This document shows positions 1 to 5,666 of a stretch of DNA of 6,244 nucleotides, one piece after another. Numbering within the stretch: position 1 is the stretch's first letter; each line of letters starts with the position of its first letter. Source of the DNA: Paracoccaceae bacterium (GTDB lineage: Bacteria; Pseudomonadota; Alphaproteobacteria; Rhodobacterales; Rhodobacteraceae). Made by a program: the position numbers and the translations under genes. The stretch spans positions 1 through 6,244 of the forward strand of contig SLKW01000410.1 of NCBI GenBank assembly GCA_007134405.1, in the 5' to 3' direction. The notes beneath the pieces were generated by a model. That model was not told where the DNA came from. It saw nothing but the letters and a program-made list of their open reading frames with translations, and searched no databases.

Positions 1-2
1 AC

Positions 3-200
3 GAGGGCGTACGCCAGGGGATCAAGGATTTCTCGGACTGGCCGACCATCCCGCAGCTCTACGTCAAGGGCGAATTCGTCGGCGGCTGCGACATCATCAC
101 CGAGATGACCCTGTCGGGCGAACTTGACCAGCTGTTCGAGTCGAAAGGCATTGCCTATGACAAGGATGCCGCCGACAAGATCCGCGAAGCCAACGCCTGA
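3..200 (+). CDS. grxD: Monothiol glutaredoxin (Grx4/GrxD type), C-terminal part
   Basis: This is the last 65 codons of a gene whose start lies left of the window; the frame opens at the first complete codon and ends in TGA. The visible part has the [19 protein letters not shown] block, about residues 12-30 of the fragment. It contains the cis-proline loop (TIPQ) and the GGCD glutathione-binding turn that define monothiol CGFS glutaredoxins. The CGFS active site itself would lie upstream and is not visible. Family members bind a [2Fe-2S] cluster with glutathione, usually with BolA, and act in cytoplasmic Fe-S trafficking and iron sensing. The acidic, alanine-rich tail resembles Rhodobacterales Grx4. 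The next gene is convergent, so there is no operon partner downstream. The identification is firm; the symbol is by family resemblance. Confidence 0.93.
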   Translation, partial: EGVRQGIKDFSDWPTIPQLYVKGEFVGGCDIITEMTLSGELDQLFESKGIAYDKDAADKIREANA

Positions 201-240
201 GGTTTTCCCGGCGGGCGAACAGTGCATCAACGCACCGGCA

Positions 241-259
241 TTCTTCGTGACACGAAGAA
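241..259. repeat. 19-bp perfect inverted repeat downstream of the glutaredoxin gene
   Basis: TTCTTCGTG (241-249) and CACGAAGAA (251-259) are perfect reverse complements around a single A at 250. As RNA it can fold into a 7-bp stem with the 5-nt loop TGACA. It lies 40 bases after the glutaredoxin stop codon. No T-run follows on either strand, so it is not a classic intrinsic terminator. It could be a 3'-end stabilising hairpin, a Rho-assisted terminator or a protein-binding palindrome. Confidence 0.5.
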
Positions 260-382
260 GCGGGCCTAGTCTTCATCGAGGCGGGGCTCGACGCGCACGG
301 AAAGTAGCGGCAAGGTGACCGGACCGCCAGCCTCCCGCATCCCCTGCTGCCACGAGGAACTTCGGACGAGTGCCGCGACAGC

Positions 383-417
383 GCCGGCCGAGGGGGTTCG
401 ATGCCCCCGAGGCCGGC
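383..417. terminator. Strong GC-rich hairpin just downstream of ecm; possible terminator
   Basis: GCCGGCC (383-389) pairs with GGCCGGC (411-417), and GGGGG (392-396) pairs with CCCCC (404-408). Between the two helices GA faces GA (390-391 and 409-410), a tandem G-A mismatch that can form sheared pairs in RNA. The loop is the 7-mer TTCGATG. The hairpin begins 13 bases beyond the ecm stop codon on the minus strand, the usual place for a transcript end. There is no U-tract on either side, so termination would need Rho, or the hairpin may only protect the mRNA end. The structure is read from the sequence; the function is inferred. Confidence 0.45.
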
Positions 418-430
418 CCCTGCGGCGTCA

Positions 431-2410
431 TTATTCCGCTGCCACCGGGCGCGCTTCGACGAGGCCGACGATGTCCATCATGATGCGGTTCAGTTCGAAG
501 TCCTTTGGCGTGTAGACCGCCGCGACGCCAAGCGCTCGGAGGCGAGTGGCGTCTTCCTCGGGGATGATGCCGCCGACGATCACAGGCACGTCCCCCAGCC
601 CCTCGGTGCGCATCCGCGCCATCAGATCCTCCATCAACGGCATGTGACTGCCCGAAAGGATGGACAGACCCACGACGTGTGCGCGCTGTTCCCGGACCGC
701 ATCGACGATTTCGGCGGGTTTGAGCCGGATGCCTTCGTAATGGATATCCATCCCGCAATCGCGGGCGCGCGCCGCGATCTGCTCGGCGCCGTTCGAATGC
801 CCGTCGAGGCCCGGTTTGCCGACAACGAAACTCAGCCGACGTCCCAGCCGCGTCGAGACCGCGTCCACTGCCTCGCGGATCTCTTCCAGTCCCTCGGTCC
901 GGTTCGAAGGGCTGCGCGACACGCCGGTCGGCGCGCGGTACTCGCCGAAGGCCGCCCGCACGACCGACCCCCATTCCCCTGTAGTGGCGCCGGCCTTCGC
1001 CGCCGCGATCGAAGCCGGCATGATATTGTCGCCCGATTGCGCGGCCGCGCGGAGTTCCGAGAGCGCCACCTTGACCTGCGCATCGTCGCGCGAGGCGCGC
1101 CAGGCAATCAGACGATCGATCTGGTCACGCTCGGCGGCGGGGTCGATCACCATGATCGCGCCTTCACCCGTCGTCAACGGCGAGGGTTCGGTCGTGGTAT
1201 AGCGGTTGACGCCGACAACCACGGTTTCGCCGGATTCGATCCGCGCGATGCGCTCGGCGTTGGCCTCGACCAGCCGGCTCTTCATGTATTCGATCGCCTC
1301 GACCGCGCCTCCCATCCCGTCGATAAGTCCAAGTTCGGCGCGCGCGCCCTCCTTCAACTCGGCGACCTTTCGCTCCACTGCCGGATTCCCTTCGAAAAGG
1401 TCGTCGTGTTCAAGAAGGTCGGTCTCGAACGCGAGCACTTGCTGCATCCGCAGCGACCATTGCTGGTCCCAAGGGCGCGGCAAGCCCAATGCCTCGTTCC
1501 AGGCCGGCAACTGCACAGCGCGGGCTCGCGCATTCTTGGAAAGCGTCACGGCCAGCATCTCGATCAGTATCCGGTAGACGTTGTTTTCCGGCTGCTGCTC
1601 GGTCAGACCCAGGCTGTTGACCTGCACGCCGTAGCGGAAGCGGCGGTACTTCGCATCCTCCACCCCATAGCGATCCCGGCAGATCTCGTCCCAGAGCTCG
1701 GTAAAGGCGCGCATCTTGCAAAGCTCGGTAACGAACCGGATGCCGGCGTTCACGAAGAAGCTGATGCGCCCCACCATCGCCGGGAAGTCTTCGGGCGCGA
1801 CTTTACCCTTCAGATCGTCGAGCACCGCGCAAGCAGTCGCCAGAGCGAAGGCCAACTCCTGCTCGGGCGTCGCGCCGGCTTCCTGCAGATGGTAGGAACA
1901 GACGTTCATCGGGTTCCATTTCGGCAAGTGCTCGCGCGTCCAGGCGGCCACGTCGGTAATCATCCGAAGGCTGGGCTTTGGTGGACAGATGTAGGTCCCC
2001 CGCGACAGATACTCCTTGATGATGTCGTTCTGCACCGTCCCTTGAAGCTTCGCGATATCCGCGCCCTGTTCCTCGGCCACCGCGACGTAAAGCGCCAGCA
2101 GCCAGGGCGCCGTCGCATTGATCGTCATCGAGGTGTTCATCTGCTCGAGCGGGATCTGATCGAACAGCATCCGCATGTCGCCGAGATGGCTGATTGGCAC
2201 GCCGACCTTGCCGACCTCACCCCGCGAAAGTTCGTCGTCGCTGTCATAGCCTGTCTGCGTCGGCAGATCGAAAGCGACAGAAAGGCCGGTCTGCCCCTTC
2301 GAAAGGTTCGTACGGTAGAGCGCGTTCGAAGCCGCAGCAGTCGAATGGCCGGCATAGGTCCGGAACAGCCAAGGCCGATCGCGTTTGACGTCGCGTTGGG
2401 TTTCGCTCAT
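431..2410 (-). CDS. ecm: Ethylmalonyl-CoA mutase (coenzyme B12-dependent, MeaA/Ecm)
   Basis: Predicted to convert (2S)-ethylmalonyl-CoA to (2S)-methylsuccinyl-CoA by radical carbon-skeleton rearrangement in the cytoplasmic ethylmalonyl-CoA pathway, which replaces the glyoxylate shunt for growth on C1 and C2 compounds. The protein is 659 residues, the normal length for this single-chain family. Residues ~10-410 form the substrate-binding barrel: it opens with RPWLFRTYAGHSTA and has TVQNDIIKEY (125-134) and CSYHLQEAG (171-179, the catalytic-histidine region of the mutase superfamily). A C-terminal cobalamin domain (~520-650) has the DxHxxG motif as DGHSNG (536-541; H538 is the predicted cobalt ligand), then LSGSH (585-589) and VGGIIP (612-617). 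The Ecm-like opening and the GLDGHSNGAEQIA block separate it from methylmalonyl-CoA mutase. The ATG start has GGAGG (2415-2419) four bases upstream. It lies 67 bp downstream of marR on the same strand with its own promoter candidate. Confidence 0.95.
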   Translation of the reverse strand: MSETQRDVKRDRPWLFRTYAGHSTAAASNALYRTNLSKGQTGLSVAFDLPTQTGYDSDDELSRGEVGKVGVPISHLGDMRMLFDQIPLEQMNTSMTINATAPWLLALYVAVAEEQGADIAKLQGTVQNDIIKEYLSRGTYICPPKPSLRMITDVAAWTREHLPKWNPMNVCSYHLQEAGATPEQELAFALATACAVLDDLKGKVAPEDFPAMVGRISFFVNAGIRFVTELCKMRAFTELWDEICRDRYGVEDAKYRRFRYGVQVNSLGLTEQQPENNVYRILIEMLAVTLSKNARARAVQLPAWNEALGLPRPWDQQWSLRMQQVLAFETDLLEHDDLFEGNPAVERKVAELKEGARAELGLIDGMGGAVEAIEYMKSRLVEANAERIARIESGETVVVGVNRYTTTEPSPLTTGEGAIMVIDPAAERDQIDRLIAWRASRDDAQVKVALSELRAAAQSGDNIMPASIAAAKAGATTGEWGSVVRAAFGEYRAPTGVSRSPSNRTEGLEEIREAVDAVSTRLGRRLSFVVGKPGLDGHSNGAEQIAARARDCGMDIHYEGIRLKPAEIVDAVREQRAHVVGLSILSGSHMPLMEDLMARMRTEGLGDVPVIVGGIIPEEDATRLRALGVAAVYTPKDFELNRIMMDIVGLVEARPVAAE

Positions 2411-2453
2411 GGGGCCTCCAACAGAGAAGCAATAAAATTATTCATCGAGCGCT

Positions 2454-2481
2454 AGTATGAGAAAGAATGTGAGCCTGTCAA
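2454..2481 (-). promoter_or_regulatory. Candidate sigma-70-type promoter of ecm
   Basis: On the minus strand a perfect -35 box TTGACA (2481-2476) is followed after 16 bp by CATACT (2459-2454, 4 of 6 matches to the -10 consensus). The -35 box contains the marR stop codon TGA (2480-2478), so the ecm promoter overlaps the end of the regulator gene. The implied start site is near 2447, giving a leader of about 35-40 nt. That leader holds an A/T-rich palindrome (AATAA-AA-TTATT, 2431-2442) that stands out in this GC-rich DNA and might be a regulatory site. All of this is by inspection only. Confidence 0.45.
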
Positions 2482-2975
2482 TCGCTGCGCTGCGGCAGGA
2501 GAGGGGTTTCGCTTGCAGCATCAGTGCGCCCTGCCCGTCCATCCGTCGCGGCGGCATTGAAGAGCCGTTCCAGTACGGAAAGCCCTTCATCGACCAATCG
2601 CCGCTCCTCGGCGCTGAGCGGCGCCAACATATCGGCCGTGGCCGCTTCCATCTCGGGCCGGACGCGCGCGAAGGCCTGTTGCCCCCTTTGGGTCAATCGC
2701 GCATGGGCCACGCGACGGTCCTTTGCATCGCTCTCGCGCGTGATCCAGCCTCGCGCCTCCAGCGCTGACAGCGCGCGGCTGACCTTGGTTTTGTGCAAGG
2801 GGACGCGTGCGCAGAGTTCGGTCGCAGTCAGGCTCTCGGCCTCGGCGAGATTAACGAGAACACGCCATTCCGGCCGGGTCAGTCCATGACGCTTGCGATA
2901 GATCGGGCGCGTCGCTTCCGAGGTCATTTCGGCAAGGTAGTTCAGGCGATAGGGTAGATAGCTTTTCAGAAACAC
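2478..2975 (-). CDS. MarR-family winged-helix transcriptional regulator
   Basis: The product is a 165-residue cytoplasmic DNA-binding protein, predicted to act as a dimeric repressor released by a small, often phenolic, ligand. Residues ~1-40 form the N-terminal dimerisation helices (YLPYRLNYLAEM) and end in LTRPEWRVLVNL, a typical MarR signature. The helix-turn-helix spans ~50-75, with recognition helix LHKTKVSRALSALEARGW. The wing ~78-95 carries the conserved SDAKDRR motif with R87 and R88. The GTG at 2975-2973 is chosen because GGGG lies six bases upstream; a TTG at 2987 would add four residues, and an in-frame stop bars anything much longer. The gene is divergent from the MBL-monooxygenase-DUF2783 operon, and the intergenic palindrome overlaps both promoters, so autoregulation and operon control are likely. 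The ligand is unknown. Family assignment is firm; target and effector are inferred. Confidence 0.92.
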   Translation of the reverse strand: MFLKSYLPYRLNYLAEMTSEATRPIYRKRHGLTRPEWRVLVNLAEAESLTATELCARVPLHKTKVSRALSALEARGWITRESDAKDRRVAHARLTQRGQQAFARVRPEMEAATADMLAPLSAEERRLVDEGLSVLERLFNAAATDGRAGRTDAASETPLLPQRSD

Positions 2976-2990
2976 GCCGCACCCCAAGCG

Positions 2991-3019
2991 TTGATGGTTA
3001 CATTTTCAACCATTATGGT
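2991..3019 (+). promoter_or_regulatory. Candidate promoter of the MBL-monooxygenase-DUF2783 operon
   Basis: TTGATG (2991-2996, 4 of 6 to TTGACA) and TATGGT (3014-3019, 4 of 6 to TATAAT) are separated by exactly 17 bp. The spacer is filled by the operator-like palindrome. Transcription would start near 3026, leaving a leader of about 50 nt before the ATG at 3078. Both boxes are weak, so the call rests on spacing, position and overlap with the palindrome. Confidence 0.45.
2992..3015. promoter_or_regulatory. Putative MarR operator palindrome
   Basis: ATGGTT (2994-2999) and AACCAT (3008-3013) are perfect inverted half-sites separated by 8 bp. The symmetry extends to 7 of 8 positions per arm (TGATGGTT and AACCATTA). 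Half-site centres are 14 bp apart and the size fits the 16-24-bp palindromes bound by MarR dimers. It lies between the divergent marR and MBL genes and covers the spacer of the rightward promoter and the -10 and predicted start site of the leftward promoter. The repeat is seen directly; binding by the adjacent MarR is inferred from position. Confidence 0.65.
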
Positions 3020-3040
3020 CCGCGCAAATCCGATTCGCAA
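3012..3040 (-). promoter_or_regulatory. Candidate promoter of the marR gene
   Basis: Read on the minus strand, TTGCGA (3040-3035, 4 of 6) and CATAAT (3017-3012, 5 of 6) are 17 bp apart. Transcription would start near 3005, inside the palindrome, giving a leader of about 30 nt before the GTG start at 2975. The -10 box overlaps the -10 box of the opposing operon promoter, so a bound repressor would block both. Confidence 0.45.
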
Positions 3041-3065
3041 ATGCAACTATTGGCGCTTTGACGCC

Positions 3066-3071
3066 GGGAGG
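3066..3071 (+). promoter_or_regulatory. Ribosome binding site setting the MBL-fold gene start
   Basis: GGGAGG lies six bases before the ATG at 3078. The same frame is open back to TTG at 2991, but that start would fall on the operator and -35 box and has no Shine-Dalgarno sequence, so 3078 is preferred. Confidence 0.8.
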
Positions 3072-3077
3072 ACCGAG

Positions 3078-4028
3078 ATGAGCAAGAGTTTCGCATCGCA
3101 GGGCGACATGGCCGAAAAGAAGACATCCTTCACTGAAGTGGGCGAGGGCCTGTACGCCTTCACGGCCGAGGGAGACCCGAATTCGGGCGTGATCATCGGG
3201 GACGACTCGGTGATGGTGGTCGAGGCTCAGGCGACCCCGCGTCTCGCCCGCAAGGTGGTCGAGCACATCCGCGCCGTCACCGACAAGCCGATCACGCACC
3301 TCGTGCTCACGCATTATCATGCCGTCCGCGTCCTCGGCGCCTCGGCCTACGGCGCGCGCGAGATCATCATGTCGGATGCCGCGCGCGCCATGGTCGTCGA
3401 GCGGGGCCAGGAAGATTGGGACAGCGAATTCGGCCGCTTCCCGCGCCTCTTTCAGGGCCACGAGGAAATCCCCGGCCTGACCTGGCCGACGACCACCTTC
3501 AGCGACAGGATGACTGTCTATCTCGGCAACCGCCGCGTCGACATCATGCACCTGGGCCGCGCCCATACCGCCGGCGACGCGGTCGTCTGGGTGCCGGATC
3601 AGGAAGTGATGTTCACCGGCGACATCGTCGAATACCACTCGGCCTGCTATTGCGGCGACGGGCATTTCGAGGATTGGGGCGACACGCTCGCCGCCATCGC
3701 CGACTACAACCCGAAATCCATCGCACCGGGCCGGGGCGATGCGCTGGTGGGCGAGGAAATGGTCGAAAAGGCCATCGCCAACACCTTCGACTTCGTCGAT
3801 TCGACCTATGCGCCGGTGAAGCGCATCGCCGCGCGCGGTGGTAGTCTCAAGGAAGCCTGGGACGCCGTGCGCGCCGAGTGCGACCCGAAATTCGCCGACT
3901 ACGCGATCTACGAACACTGCCTGCCCTTCAACGTCGCCCGCGCCTATGACGAGGCGCGCGGCATCGACACGCCCCGCATCTGGACGGCCGAGCGCGACCA
4001 GCAGATGTGGGCTGATCTTCAGGGGTGA
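3078..4028 (+). CDS. MBL-fold metallo-hydrolase-like protein with altered metal-binding motif
   Basis: A 316-residue protein, first gene of the operon. The metallo-beta-lactamase fold is clear from the order of elements: strand pattern GVIIGDDSVMVVEAQ (37-51), LTHYHAVRVLGA (77-88), RAHTAGD (161-167) and MFTGD (178-182). The usual HxHxDH reads H79-Y-H81-A-V-R84, so the Asp and His of the second metal site are replaced by Val and Arg. H163 and D182 are kept, but the late motif normally PGHG is PGRG (217-220), with R219 in place of His. The first-site triad (H79, H81, H163) survives, suggesting one metal ion or altered chemistry. H187, C190, C192 and H196 form an extra cluster after the TGD motif. 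No signal peptide is seen, so it should be cytoplasmic. A hydrolase of an ester, lactone or thioester in the monooxygenase pathway is a guess from context. Its stop lies 5 nt before the next ATG. Confidence 0.9.
   Translation: MSKSFASQGDMAEKKTSFTEVGEGLYAFTAEGDPNSGVIIGDDSVMVVEAQATPRLARKVVEHIRAVTDKPITHLVLTHYHAVRVLGASAYGAREIIMSDAARAMVVERGQEDWDSEFGRFPRLFQGHEEIPGLTWPTTTFSDRMTVYLGNRRVDIMHLGRAHTAGDAVVWVPDQEVMFTGDIVEYHSACYCGDGHFEDWGDTLAAIADYNPKSIAPGRGDALVGEEMVEKAIANTFDFVDSTYAPVKRIAARGGSLKEAWDAVRAECDPKFADYAIYEHCLPFNVARAYDEARGIDTPRIWTAERDQQMWADLQG
4021..4025 (+). promoter_or_regulatory. Ribosome binding site of the monooxygenase, inside the end of the MBL gene
   Basis: AGGGG overlaps the last codons of the MBL-fold gene and sits eight bases before the ATG at 4034. 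The alternative GTG at 4025 overlaps the upstream stop (GTGA) but would use this motif as its own start region, so ATG 4034 is preferred. The arrangement implies translational coupling. Confidence 0.6.
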
Positions 4029-4033
4029 CGACG

Positions 4034-5665
4034 ATGAGCTTTCAGGACCGCTACACGCTCGCCTACAAGACCTATCCCTACGAGAAATCCCCCGATCAGG
4101 ACCTCGACCAACCGGTTCGGCACCCCGTGGTGGTGGCCGGCGGCGGCCCGGTCGGAATGGCGCTGGCCCTCGACCTGGCGCTCAAGGGCACCCGCGTGCT
4201 GGTGCTCGATGACCACGAGGGGATCGGCATGGGCTCGCGCGCGATTTGCTTTGCCAAGCGCCCGCTCGAAATTCTGGATCGGCTGGGCTGCGCGCAGCCG
4301 ATGGTCGAGAAGGGCGTGGTCTGGAACCTGGGCAAGGTCTTTCACCACGACGACCTGATCTACGAGTTCAACCTGCTACCCGAAGGCGGCCACAAGTTTC
4401 CCGCCTTCATAAATCTGCAACAACCCTATTTCGAGAAATTCGTCCTCGATCACGTTCGCGCCTTGCAGGCAGACGGGCTGCCGCTGGAAATCCGCGGCAA
4501 GAACCGGATCGACGCCGTGGAACAGAAGAACGACCGCGCGGTTCTGACGGTGATGACGCCGGATGGCCCCTACCGGGTCGAGGCCGATTGGGTCGTGGCC
4601 TGCGACGGCGCCAGTTCCCCAATCCGCGGGATGCTTGGGCTCGGCTTCGAGGGCGAGGTTTTCAAGGACAGCTTCCTGATCGCCGATGTGCGCATGAAGG
4701 CCAACTTTCCGACCGAACGCTGGTTCTGGTTCGACCCGCCTTCGGGTGCCGGCGCCTCGCAGCTTTTGCACAAGCAGCCCGATGACGTGTGGCGGATAGA
4801 CTTCCAGATCGGCTGGGACGTGGACCGCGCCGAGGAGTTGAAGGAAGAAAATGTCCGACGCAGGGTCGCCGACATGATCGGGCAGGATGTCGAGTTCGAC
4901 CTCGTCTGGTCGTCGATCTACACCTTTCAGTGCCGCCGGATGACAAAGTTCCACAACGGCCGCGTGATTTTCGCCGGAGATGCCGCGCACCAGGTTTCGC
5001 CCTTCGGCGCGCGCGGCGCCAATAGCGGGCTGCAGGATACCGACAACCTTGCCTGGAAGCTGAAGCTCATCCTCGATGGCAAGGCGACCTCGAAGCTGTT
5101 GGAGAGCTACGACATCGAGCGCATCCACGGCGCCGAAGAGAACATCCTCAACTCCACCCGTTCAACCGACTTCATCACGCCGAAATCCGAGATCAGTCGC
5201 GTCTTCCGTGACGCGGTTCTTGCCCTGGCCCAAAGGCACGATTTCGCGCGCCCCTTCGTGAATTCGGGCCGGCTCTCAGTCCCCTGCACCTATGACGGCT
5301 CTCCGCTGAACGGGCCCGATGCACTGGAAGGCCCCGCGCGCACCCGCCCGGGCAGCCCTTGCCCCGACGCGCCACTTGATGGCGGCTTCCTGATCGAGAG
5401 GTTGGGCGACCGGACGGGTGCGGATTTCCAGATCCTCGGCATCGACGTCGACGTGCCGAAGGCGTTCGAAGCCCATGGGATCGGCTGCACCGTGCTGAGC
5501 GTCTCGTCCAAAGGCAACGAAACGCTGCGCGAGCGGTACCTGGGCGACGCGGAAAGCGCGGTCTACCTGATCCGCCCGGACCAGCATGTCGCTGTACGCT
5601 GGCCGGCGTGGGATGCCGACGCCGTCCGTGCAGCCATTGCCCGCGCCTGCGCGCTGGAGGTCTGA
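4034..5665 (+). CDS. FAD-dependent aromatic-ring monooxygenase (MhpA/PheA-type flavoprotein hydroxylase)
   Basis: A 543-residue group A flavoprotein monooxygenase, predicted to use NAD(P)H and O2 to hydroxylate a phenolic or similar ring in the cytoplasm. The FAD-binding Rossmann motif is GGGPVG (36-41), with D59/D60 ending the second strand where the ribose-binding acid is expected. R69 lies in GSRAICFAKR. The DG motif is CDGASSPIR (190-198). The GD motif is FAGDAAHQVSPFGARGANSG (313-332), followed by LQDTDNLAWKL. Residues ~405-543 match the C-terminal thioredoxin-like domain of phenol hydroxylase and MhpA relatives and end in YLIRPDQHVAVRW. Length is normal for MhpA-like enzymes (about 540-580), with no frameshift or missing motif. 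Closest recall is 3-(3-hydroxyphenyl)propionate hydroxylase-like proteins, but no ring-cleavage dioxygenase or hydrolase of that pathway is in the window, so the substrate is left open. One base separates its stop from the DUF2783 start. Confidence 0.92.
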   Translation: MSFQDRYTLAYKTYPYEKSPDQDLDQPVRHPVVVAGGGPVGMALALDLALKGTRVLVLDDHEGIGMGSRAICFAKRPLEILDRLGCAQPMVEKGVVWNLGKVFHHDDLIYEFNLLPEGGHKFPAFINLQQPYFEKFVLDHVRALQADGLPLEIRGKNRIDAVEQKNDRAVLTVMTPDGPYRVEADWVVACDGASSPIRGMLGLGFEGEVFKDSFLIADVRMKANFPTERWFWFDPPSGAGASQLLHKQPDDVWRIDFQIGWDVDRAEELKEENVRRRVADMIGQDVEFDLVWSSIYTFQCRRMTKFHNGRVIFAGDAAHQVSPFGARGANSGLQDTDNLAWKLKLILDGKATSKLLESYDIERIHGAEENILNSTRSTDFITPKSEISRVFRDAVLALAQRHDFARPFVNSGRLSVPCTYDGSPLNGPDALEGPARTRPGSPCPDAPLDGGFLIERLGDRTGADFQILGIDVDVPKAFEAHGIGCTVLSVSSKGNETLRERYLGDAESAVYLIRPDQHVAVRWPAWDADAVRAAIARACALEV

Positions 5666-5666
5666 G

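Noticed and set aside
383..417. A tRNA gene suggested by the GGGGG-TTCGATG-CCCCC T-arm-like element
   Set aside because: No matching acceptor strand is found about 70 bases upstream, there is no D-arm or anticodon arm, and no encoded CCA follows. Only the hairpin is supported.
431..2410. Methylmalonyl-CoA mutase as the identity of the B12 enzyme
   Set aside because: The chain starts at the RPWLFRTYAGHSTA block, lacks the long N-terminal region with the YPTMY-type motif, and has the Ecm-type GLDGHSNGAEQIA cobalamin segment, so ethylmalonyl-CoA mutase fits better.
401..2455. A 684-codon open frame on the plus strand
   Set aside because: It lies fully antisense to ethylmalonyl-CoA mutase, whose domains and motifs are clear. 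The translation is rich in Arg, His and Asp with no recognisable motif, as expected of a shadow frame in GC-rich DNA.
2991..3077. An N-terminal extension of the MBL-fold protein starting at TTG 2991
   Set aside because: The extension would translate across the operator and -10 box and has no Shine-Dalgarno sequence, whereas GGGAGG sits six bases before ATG 3078.
3006..3917. A 303-codon open frame on the minus strand
   Set aside because: It is antisense to the MBL-fold gene, has no motif and no ribosome binding site, and its start falls in the divergent promoter region.
4376..5128. A 250-codon minus-strand frame opposite the monooxygenase gene
   Set aside because: It is antisense to conserved flavoprotein motifs and reads as a compositional shadow with no recognised domain.
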